Source: Ichthyophthirius multifiliis
Taxonomy: Eukaryota; Ciliophora; Oligohymenophorea; Hymenostomatida
Assembly: GCF_000220395.1 (NCBI RefSeq)
Contig: NW_004086177.1
Location: forward strand, 1-64,000
Direction of reading: 5' to 3'
Length of the DNA: 64,000 nt
How positions within the stretch are numbered: the first letter of the stretch is position 1; each line of letters opens with the position of its first letter. This document shows positions 56,107-64,000 of the stretch, in pieces. The position numbers and the translations under genes are program-made. Below the pieces are notes generated by a model, which had not been told where the DNA came from, searched no databases, and was given only the letters and a program-made list of their open reading frames with translations.

Positions 56107-57138
56107 ATAATATTTAATAATAATATAATATAAATTATAAACTTTTTTTTATTTATGTTAAATTAAAAATAAAATAAATATTTTAAATATTTGTAAATCT
56201 TTGTAAATTTTTATTTTTTATAATAATTAAATTTATATATTAATAAAAGAATATATATTAAAATAAATATACATATATAAAATTTTTATAGATATAAAAT
56301 ATTATAAAAAATTATAAATATAAAAATATTTATATTTAAAAATATTTTATATATATAAATATATATAAATATATTTATAATTATATTTATATTTATATTT
56401 ATAATATTTATTTCTATTTTTAATATATTATAAATTATTTATTTACATTTTATTTTTAAAAAATATTTTATAAATTAATATAAAACAATTTAAAATATTA
56501 TTTTTTTTTATTTTACTATATATAATATATTTATATTTTATTTAATATAACTATTTTTCAAACATTTATAATATATAATATAATAATAATTTATATATTT
56601 TTATTTAATTTTATATTCTCTTAATATATTTTATTTTTTAAATATACTATAATATAAATTAAATATTTTAAAATCTTCAATAATTTTTTATATTTTATCA
56701 TTTTTATTTTACTTTTATTTAAATTATTTATTCTTTTATTTTTTAATATTTTAAATTTTTATACCTTTACTTCTTTCATATATTTTATTTCTATATTATT
56801 ATATAAAATATTATTATTATTATTAATAGGGTTTATATTTAAATAATTTTTTTTTTTTTTAATATATTATTTTATTTTTTTTAAAAAAATCTATATCTAT
56901 GTTAAATAATTTAATATATAATCTTAAATTTATAAATTATGTACAACGTGTAATATTTCTAAAATATTTAATAAAAAATTATTTTTTTAATTATATTATT
57001 GTTTTATTTTTTAATTTTTAAAAATTATTATTAAATTAAAAATAAGTATTGGAAAACCGAATATGTTTTTTTTGTAAAAATACTTAAATTCATCATTCTA
57101 ATTATTTAATTTTTAAAAATATAATATACATAAATTAA
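56107..57138. other. AT-rich convergent spacer
   Basis: Between the converging RING-SPRY and TraB-like genes. Only A/T sequence with TA and ATTT motifs; nothing supportable. Confidence 0.5.
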
Positions 57139-59465
57139 TCATTTATTTTATTCGTTAATTTATTTTAAAAAATCAGAAATTTCTTTATGTTATTCTTATG
57201 AAACACCTTAAATCTAGCCATTTTCATTTATATTAATCTCTCCATCATAAACTGTTTAAAATCCCATTTCTATTAATTCTTCTGTACTTTTTCCTTCAAT
57301 ATCTAAAGGGAATTTTTCTGGATTATTTCCAATAATGAAATATTATTAAGAATTATTATCGAAAATTTCTTAAAAGTCCTCAATTTAATTTTCATTATTT
57401 TCACTAACATTTCTTTTAGCACTTAAATCATTTGCACTTATTATATTAATACCTTATTTTTCAATGTATTTTTTTTTTTCAAAAAATACCTATTATTCTA
57501 TTTCTTCTAATTTCTATGATATACATTATTATATCTCCCATTTTCTCAAATTTACCAAATATCCTAAAAACTACTTATATACTTTTGGAAATTTTACAAT
57601 ATTTCCCAAACTATTATTTGCTTCCAATAGCAATTAGTTATATGTTCTTACACTGCTTTTTGTCATATTTCCTGAAAAGTAATCTCTTAATTCTTTTACT
57701 ACATCTGATTGCGATATTCCTTATTTTTCTTTAATTTTTAATGTTTCTAAAAGGGCATAATTTAATAAATTATTTACTATAGTGTCTCTTTTTTTAGCAT
57801 TTATTAAACCTATTTAAAATTCATAATTAAAATCTTCATTCTTTCTTTCTATTCTTCCTATTTATTTAGAAAAGCTTTCTGTATCTAATCTTTAGCAGGT
57901 ACCATAATCTGCTATTCTTTAAATTTAAAAATTTTATAATCTATGTAATTCTATGCAATATTTTTCATCTATTAATTACCAATCTTTTAACATTTTATAT
58001 AGGTTTCCTTTATATTCGTTTTCAATTATTTGGTAATATATAGTAGCTTAAAACGGATTTATTCCATTTTCGATGTATAAAGGTGTTTCCTTTCCCATTA
58101 TATGGTTCAAAATTACGTATTTTTCGAGAATTTCTTTCGCTGAAATTTAGTTTTCTTTAACTTTTATAAACAAAGGTCTTTCTTATAATTTAAAATCAAA
58201 TTTATCTGCTTATTTTTAGGCCAAATTAAATATTTCATGTTAGTCTTAGTCGTTTCGAAAATATTTTTTTATATTATGAAACGTTTTCATGTATTTTTAT
58301 GAATAGTATTTATTTATTGTAAAAAAGTCTTTGTCCTCTTCTTTATCTATATATGCTCGAAATATATAATCCCATTCAGGAAGCATAGGCTCAAAAGTTT
58401 AAAAGGATATTTTCTATTTTAATTCATCAGGTACTATTAAGGCTACTTTTTTAAATATTCTTGCTGATTTCTTAAATATGGATGATGTGTATAATATTTA
58501 TTTCTAAAATAATACATCACTATATATTTCTCTAGCTTTTTTATTAATATAATTGTAAATTCTTTCATTTTCAAAATATCGATACAAATTATTTTTAATT
58601 AAGCTTTTTTTTTTTATAATTTTTTTTTTTTTTTTTTTACTCATCTTTTATTTTTTCGATTATATCAAAGTATATTTCTTTTAGTTTTTCTAATGGGATT
58701 ATTAAAGCTAAGTCTTCTAAAACTAAATTATAATCGCATTTTCCGAATATTAAATGATGTCCAGTTTTTTCATAAAGTTAATTTGCTATTGAAAGACTAT
58801 TCTATTTTTGTTTAGTTTTTTTTTTAGTTTTTTTTACTTCCATTTTTCCTTATCTTGTTTAATTTGAGATTGAATATATATATTAATCTTATTAAAAAAA
58901 TTAAAGCCCAAATTAAAGATCTTATTAAAAAAATTGAGTTAATTTTTCTTTTGCAGGCAAATCCTTTTCTTAATTATATATAACTGGATTGCTTTTATAT
59001 TTTTCCAAGCCGATTCTATATTCTTCAAGTTAAGGTTTATTTAAATCTCCAAATATAATACACTTTTTATAATAATAATATTTATTTTTGCTTAGATTTA
59101 ATTTCAAATATTTTATTTATTTTGTCTTTTACATTTGGTTAATTTGTATCAATCACTTATTATATAAAATATGGTGAACGCATATCTGATTATGATCCAA
59201 TTATTAAATGCTCTTTTCCATATATTTGAATTCTTTTAAAATCAGGTTAATGTAAATCATCTTATAAAAAACTTTTTGTATATATATTTATATTTATTTA
59301 GTTTAATTATATTAGTTTTATATACTGATAATATTATTATTGGTTTTCTTTTGATATATCACGAATTTATAATTATTTATAAAATAATTTTAATTCTCGA
59401 TTTCTGTTTTTTGCTAATGTCCCACCTTTTCTACTAAAATTATATTTTATAATATTCTTTAACAT
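57139..59465 (-). CDS. TraB/TIKI-like domain protein, probably mitochondrial
   Basis: ATG 59463-59465, TGA 57139-57141. Introns 59272-59325 (54 nt), 59063-59132 (70 nt) and 58604-58640 (37 nt) leave 721 codons in one frame. The start (MLKNIIKYNFSRKGGTLAKN) is basic and lacks acidic residues, fitting a mitochondrial presequence. Residues about 60-100, RIQIYGKEHLIIGSQSDMRS then IQQVIDTNQPNCIIFGDLNK, follow the TraB pattern in which a helix and a hydrophobic strand alternate (expected VGTAHxS and E-L). TGHHLIFGKCDYNLVLEDLA continues it. The C-terminal about 450 residues are unassigned (FEPMLPEWDYIFRAYID, GVSQEQHKEISDFL). The TraB assignment is tentative and based on layout, not on catalytic residues. 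It could instead be a ciliate mitoribosome or RNA-processing factor. Confidence 0.5.
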
Positions 59466-59833
59466 TATTAATAATTATTTTTTATAAATAATTAAAATAT
59501 TATTTTTAACCCTAAATATTTTATATTGTATATTAAATGTTAATTACTGCATTAAACAATATTTAAAAAAACATGATTATTAAAATTTTATTTTTATTAA
59601 TAACATTTTTTAAAAAAATTATAAAATCCAATAATATTATGAATATGAGTTTAAAAATTTTATTGATTACAAATTATTTAAATGAAAAGTAAAAATTTAA
59701 TTATTATTATGAAAATCTAAAAATCTAAAAGAAAAAATTTTTATACACAATTAATTATTTTTTTATAATTAATATATAAAAAGATTTTTTTAAACAAATT
59801 AATTATTTTTTTATTTTTTTAAAAATAAAAAAA
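59466..59833. other. Spacer between TraB-like gene start and tRNA
   Basis: AT-rich. The last bases before 59834, read on the minus strand, are T-runs that serve as the tRNA terminator. Confidence 0.55.
59820..59833 (-). terminator. Pol III T-run terminator of tRNA-Gly
   Basis: Immediately downstream of the tRNA on the minus strand the sequence is T7-A-T5, which is sufficient for RNA polymerase III termination. Confidence 0.7.
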
Positions 59834-59904
59834 TGCATCGTCCGGGAATTGAACCCGAGCCGATTGCTTGGAAGGCAATAATCCTGCCACTAGACCAACG
59901 ATGC
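59834..59904 (-). tRNA. tRNA-Gly (anticodon TCC)
   Basis: 71-nt cloverleaf including the discriminator A. The acceptor stem GCATCGT pairs with ACGATGC, followed by discriminator A at 59834. The D-arm has A-box TGGTCTAGTGGCAGGAT. The anticodon loop CTTCCAA gives TCC, which decodes GGA/GGG Gly. The T-arm GGGTTCAATTCCC holds the B-box. No intron, no encoded CCA. This is a cytosolic-type tRNA, and the internal A and B boxes suffice for transcription. It is not one of the suppressor-type tRNA-Gln species needed for the reassigned TAA/TAG codons. Confidence 0.95.
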
Positions 59905-60769
59905 TTTATTGATAATATAAGCATACATATTGTTAATATTATTTAAACTATTTATAATTTATTAAAATAAAGTTTTTTTGATTTAATAATTATTTTATTT
60001 TATTATAATTATTAATCTCTATTTTTTAATTAAATAAAGTAAAGCTTTGAATATATTTAATTAATATTATTTGATATATATTTTTTTTTTGAAAAAAAAT
60101 TATTTATTTGCTTAACTTTTTTAAAAATTATATAAAGAAGTTTAATAATCTATATTTTTTTATAAATATTATTATTTTAAAATAAATGATTATTATATAT
60201 ATGATTTAATAAAAAATATCTATTACTTGTTAATATTTTTTTAAAAAAAATACAATTTTTAACAAATAAAATGGAGAATAAAAATTAATAACACAATTTT
60301 CTTTTGAAGACTGAAAAAATTAAATAAACGATATGAAAAAATAATATAATATAATATTTTATTTAATTTGAAGTTTTATTATATTTATTTTATAAGATTA
60401 TTTTTAATCAAAATTAACGAAGATTAAAAAAAATTAGAAATCACCATTAACATTATATTTATTTTTTTCTATAAAACAAAATTATTATTTTAATTTAAAT
60501 TCTTAAAACATAAAAAAAATATTTTTCAAAATTTTCCCAGATATTTATTAATATTTGAAAAAAATAAAAAAGAAAAAGTAAATTCAATTTAATTTTTCTT
60601 TGAAAAATATTTAACCGACTTAACTTAATTTACTTAATAAAAAAATTTAAATAAAATCTTTTGGTGGGTTTAATTGAGTTAATTTAGAATTTTAATTTAA
60701 AAAAAATCAAAATAAAACAAAAATAACAAAAGTAAAATAATTAAACAAACATTAAATTAATAAATAAAA
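59905..60769. other. Promoter-side spacer of the DNase II gene
   Basis: No gene recognised. Around 60612-60690 are partly repeated TTAACTTAATTTA / TTGAGTTAATTTA elements that could be regulatory but are not a known motif. Confidence 0.45.
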
Positions 60770-61786
60770 ATGAAAATCCAACTATTATTTTTAACATTTT
60801 TAGTATTAACTATTCAAAAATCCACTACAGAACCTTAATGTAGAAATTAAAATGACGAACTGGTAGATTGGTTTATAATATTAAAACACCCTTAAGGTAC
60901 TGAATATTCATACTGTGATTCAAATGAATGCACTTAACTAAGAAGCACTGGATTAGATTTGAATAATCCTAAAGATTCTCCTTTATTAAATACACTAAAA
61001 TAAATTTAAAAAGTAGACTCTTCTGAATATGGTTCTATTTTTTGGAATGATCAACCTCCTCAATAAAAAGCATCATTTAATGTTGCCCATTCAAAAGGAG
61101 TTATGGGTTTTGGCTAAAATTAAGGTTTTATACTTATACATTCTGCTCCTAAATTCCCAGAAATTATCAATAAAGAAATTGTTCTTTAAATAGAAAGTGG
61201 ATAACTAGTTTTTGGTTAACATTTCTTCTGTATTTCTTCTTCTACTTCTGAACTTGATGCCATTGCTTAAGCTTATAATGTAGATTGGCCCATGGTTTAT
61301 GATGGAAATGTAGCTTTTGAAGGACTTTAATATCTTAAAGATATGCTGAATAATGAAAGAAACGAAAAGGATCATAAATTAACTGTTGAATTTACATCAT
61401 TATAGGGCACAAAGTTCTTAAAAATGGCTAAATCAGGTCATTGGGAAGTTCCTTTTTACGATAATGTGGTCACTGAATAATTAAAAACAGGTCTTTATGT
61501 AGAAAGTTGGGGATCTCCTTAAGAAAATTCTGATTGCCACTAATAATATGAAGTTCTTTCTAATATTGAAGTAAAAATGCCTACTGGAGAAAAGTATAAA
61601 TTCACAAAGGATCATTCGAAATATGCAATTTCAAGTAATCCAACAACTCCTTTTGTTTGCTTAGGAGATATTAATAGATAAAATTCTTAATGGAAAAGAG
61701 GAGGAGGTACTATTTGTTTTAGAAATGGAAATGCTTATAAAGCATTTTAAGAAATTATGGTTGTTTAATAAACTTGTGAATAATGA
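60770..61786 (+). CDS. Deoxyribonuclease II, secreted/lysosomal
   Basis: Intronless, 338 codons, ATG 60770-60772, TGA 61784-61786. Residues 1-20 (MKIQLLFLTFLVLTIQKSTT) are a signal peptide. DNase II landmarks appear along the chain: NDELVDWFIILKHPQG with EYSYCDS near the N-terminus, FNVAHSKGVMGF (first HxK catalytic motif, His near 110), GFILIHSAPKFPE, FGQHFFCISSS, GHWEVPFYDNVV, VESWGSP, and near the C-terminus KFTKDHSKYAIS (second HxK) then FVCLGDINRQNSQWKRGGG and TICFRN. The two HxK motifs form the divalent-metal-independent active site that cuts double-stranded DNA at acid pH to 3'-phosphate ends. In a phagotrophic ciliate it would digest food DNA in phagolysosomes. The length is close to animal DNase II (about 350). 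Confidence 0.93.
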
Positions 61787-61959
61787 AAAAACTATTTTTT
61801 TAATTTAAATTATATTTTACTATAAATTTTTTATAAACAAGTATTTATTAATAATTTTAAAATTAATATATATTTTCAGGTATATATTAAAAAAAAAATT
61901 TACATATTTATTATAAAAAATTAAAAAAAAAATGCAAATTTTATATTATATTATATTTT

Positions 61960-62560
61960 TCTTATTATTTTTAAAATAAAGCCTTTTTATTTTATTTAAA
62001 AACCTAATAAAATATTCCTGATATAGCTTAAATTGTTTTTACTATAATATTCGATGAGTATGATTTTCCTTATCAGGTTCATTAAATTTAGATGAAATAT
62101 GATGAAATCTTAACATATTTCAGGGTACAGAAATGCGTAAATAAAAAAGAATTGAAAATTTGCCTGTAATATGTTTCTGTCATCGTTTATTAGATACTTC
62201 TGATACTATAATAAAATCTTATGTTACTAATTATTAATAAAGTGTATGATTTTTTAGTCGGAGATTCTAGAGGAAACATACACTCTCCCCAAAAATTGGG
62301 ATTTTAAATTTTAACATATGGCCATGTTTAATTTTCCAGTCGCTTTTGAATATATAAGTCATAAGAGACATGTCAAAAAATTAATTATATAAGACATTCC
62401 TAATTTACATTTTAAATGTTTTAATAGAAAACATATTAATGAAGATGAATTTACAGATTCAGCAGATATAGAAATTTTGAAAAAAAAAACTTAAAAATAA
62501 AATTTATTTTATAAATGGGTTCATGCGACATTTTTGATTGATAAAATTTAGATTTTATGA
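61960..62560 (+). pseudogene. PTEN-like phosphatase/C2 remnant without catalytic loop
   Basis: No single frame covers the region, but successive frames resemble the PTEN order. Pre-catalytic: VFTIIFDEYDFPYQVHQI then KYDEILTYF. Post-catalytic helix: NLPVICFCHRLLDTSDTI then IKSYVTNYQQ. Then TLP before the next strand, then FEYISHKRHVKKLIIQDI, then the C2-like end KQNLFYKWVHATFLIDKI, ending TGA 62558-62560 (compare the C2-domain end of PTEN, with its K-x-W-V pattern). The HCxxGxxR(T) signature expected between the first two blocks is absent, and only about 170 nt separate it from the DNase II stop, so the N-terminus is missing as well. I infer a truncated, catalytically dead copy. The family assignment is from pattern order only. 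Confidence 0.4.
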
Positions 62561-62610
62561 ATAATGTTTTAAAAAATTAGATTAATATAATAATTGATTT
62601 ATTTTTTTAT

Positions 62611-63609
62611 TCAATTTTATTTTTTTATTAAATTTGTTAAATTATCATCTTATTTTGTTTTTAATTCAGGTATCTCATTTTCTTCTTGTTTTTTCTCTAC
62701 TTTTTTTTAACTTTTTAAAGAAGTATCAAAATATCTTCTTTCTAAATCAAAATATTTAATAAAAAGTTTCTTTAAAAAAAAAATTAAATAAAAAAAATAA
62801 TTTTCTTACTCTTTTATACATATTCATTTATGAACTATTTAAAGAAGCATTTATTTATTTTGAAGGATATCTTAATACTTCTGCTCCGTCTTCAAATAAA
62901 ATAACTGTAGGTAGATCCATAGAATTAACATCAATATTTATATTATATTATTCTACTATTTTTTTATTTCTATCAACTTCTATACAATAGAAATTAAAAT
63001 CTTAAGTAGTATATTTATCTGCAAAAGAACCCCAAAAACCTCTAAGCTAATTTTTTTTAAAAAAAATAAAATAAAAAAACTTACATCAATACATTTGCTA
63101 TCTGAAGTTCTATAAAACTCAACAAATTGCATTTTTTTATGAGTATATGTATTTGTATTATCATCCTTTTTTTCTTTGTTTTTTTTGAACTTTTATATAC
63201 AATCATAAAAACTCTCTTTTGAATTAATTTCTTTCATATTTTTGTTAAATCCTAAATACTTAGGTTTTCTCAAAAACAAATAAAACATGATAAAAAGTAG
63301 CAAATATAAAAATGGTTAATAGCTATTTATTAAAAAGGATCGAGCAAAAATTGTTAATTCCGCAAAAAAAAAATATTAACTTAAAAGCTTTTCGATTGTG
63401 CATCCCCTTATTGATTATAATATTAACAATACTATTAGTGTTATCACTATTGAACCTTAAGAATTAAAATTAGTTATTAATTCTGATGAATATTTTTTGT
63501 CATATTCTGTTTTTATATACAGATATAGATGGTAGATTATAAATATCCCTAAAAATAATGAATGGATTTAATAATATGGTGCATTTATTCTTTTTAAAGT
63601 TTAAATCAT
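62611..63609 (-). CDS. TMX2: Thioredoxin-related transmembrane protein TMX2
   Basis: ATG 63607-63609 (MIQTLKRINAPYYQIHS), TGA 62611-62613, introns near 63035-63085 and 62770-62810. The N-terminal half has several membrane segments (HSLFLGIFIIYHLYLYI, VITLIVLLILQS, PFLYLLLFIMFYLFL), followed by RKPKYLGF, the motif at the same place in TMX2. After a charged linker comes the thioredoxin fold: MQFVEFYRTSDSKCIDLRGF, FADKYTTQDFNFYCIEVD, DLPTVILFEDGAEVLRYP. The usual CxxC redox centre is replaced by a segment with a lone Cys (SDSKCID), as in TMX2, which has SNDC. The C-terminus is Lys/Glu-rich. It is an ER or outer-mitochondrial-contact membrane protein involved in redox and calcium homeostasis. Divergent from the next gene. 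Confidence 0.85.
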
Positions 63610-63864
63610 TATATTTTTATTTAGATATATTAAAATATTAGTATATAGTATTTCTATATTATTATATATTAATTTTTACTTATAATTATTAATTTTTTTT
63701 AATATTTTTATTACTTTTTTATATTTATTTATATTTTTAAAGAATAATATTATTATTCTGTAATTACTTAAAATCAAATATATAGTATAACTTTTATATA
63801 TATAAAATTTTTAAAAAGTTCAAATATTTAAAATAAAATTAACTAATTAAAATATTTTATAAAA
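63610..63864. promoter_or_regulatory. Short divergent promoter, TMX2 (-) / secreted protein (+)
   Basis: 255 bases of A/T-rich DNA between two opposed ATGs. No distinct motif seen. Confidence 0.5.
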
Positions 63865-64000
63865 ATGTTTATTTTTATTCCTCTATTTATATTGGTGTCT
63901 TTTGCTGTTGTACTTCCAGGCTATATATGCTTACCTTCTTCTTCTCCTGCATTCAGGGTGTAAGTTTTTAAAATACTCCAATTTATCTACATGTACCTAC
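63865..64000 (+). CDS. Start of a probable secreted protein (truncated by window)
   Basis: ATG 63865-63867 opens MFIFIPLFILVSFAVVLPGY, a good signal peptide, then ICLPSSSPAFRV. A GTAAGT donor at 63960-63965 suggests that an intron begins there, so only about 32 codons are certain. The rest lies outside the window. No family can be assigned. Confidence 0.55.

Noticed and set aside
57139-59465. Frameshift in the TraB-like gene near 59.1 kb
   Set aside because: A 70-nt GT...AG intron at 59063-59132 joins both frames exactly, so the gene is intact.

Overview
This window looks like macronuclear DNA of a ciliate with the TAA/TAG = Gln, TGA = stop code. The bases are overwhelmingly A+T. Nearly every gene is open only if TAA and TAG are sense codons, and every complete gene ends in TGA. 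Introns are small (about 17-219 nt), GT...AG and more AT-rich than exons. A trichocyst/secretory-granule matrix protein and the ciliate-type polytopic membrane protein fit an oligohymenophorean such as Ichthyophthirius, Paramecium or a relative. The species is inferred, not shown. No telomere repeat, rRNA, CRISPR array or transposase was seen.

Layout, left to right: a secreted Cys-rich protein (90-587, +); a coiled-coil protein with a 7-residue tandem repeat (716-2876, -); ribosomal protein uL29/RPL35 (4518-5111, -); a possible AT-hook mini-protein (~8.56-8.86 kb, -); a damaged CSC1/OSCA-type channel gene (10006-12101, -); a Kelch protein (13769-15377, -); an EF-hand protein (16809-18235, -); a Q/N-rich gene (18434-~20000, -); a pseudokinase (20496-23098, -); PEX11 (23723-24750, +); an unknown multi-exon gene (24844-26523, -); a granule-matrix protein (26868-27968, -); the mitochondrial calcium uniporter (28504-29578, +); an unknown Q-rich gene (29960-31303, +); an RNA pseudouridine synthase (31833-33480, -); a membrane coiled-coil protein (34121-36069, -); katanin p60 (36944-39093, -), divergent from a RecQ4-like helicase (39559-43190, +); a ciliate transmembrane protein (46262-48418, +); a probable structured Pol III-type RNA (~48.82-48.99 kb, +); an orphan helical protein (52176-53012, +); a RING-SPRY protein (54901-56106, +); a TraB-like, probably mitochondrial protein (57139-59465, -); tRNA-Gly(TCC) (59834-59904, -); DNase II (60770-61786, +); a PTEN-like remnant (~61.96-62.56 kb, +); TMX2 (62611-63609, -); and the start of a secreted protein (63865-64000, +).

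This is ordinary eukaryotic housekeeping content, with organelle themes (peroxisome, mitochondrion, ER, secretory granule, cytoskeleton), not an operon or island. The more unusual items are the HGN/DGG pseudokinase, a poly-Gln tract written as consecutive TAA codons in the RecQ gene, an E2F-like GCGCGAAA site just upstream of the RecQ start, the unassigned structured RNA, very short introns needed to keep frames, and the three four-cysteine units of the first protein. Gene models were built by eye. Coordinates of starts and stops are exact where stated, but some internal introns are unresolved.
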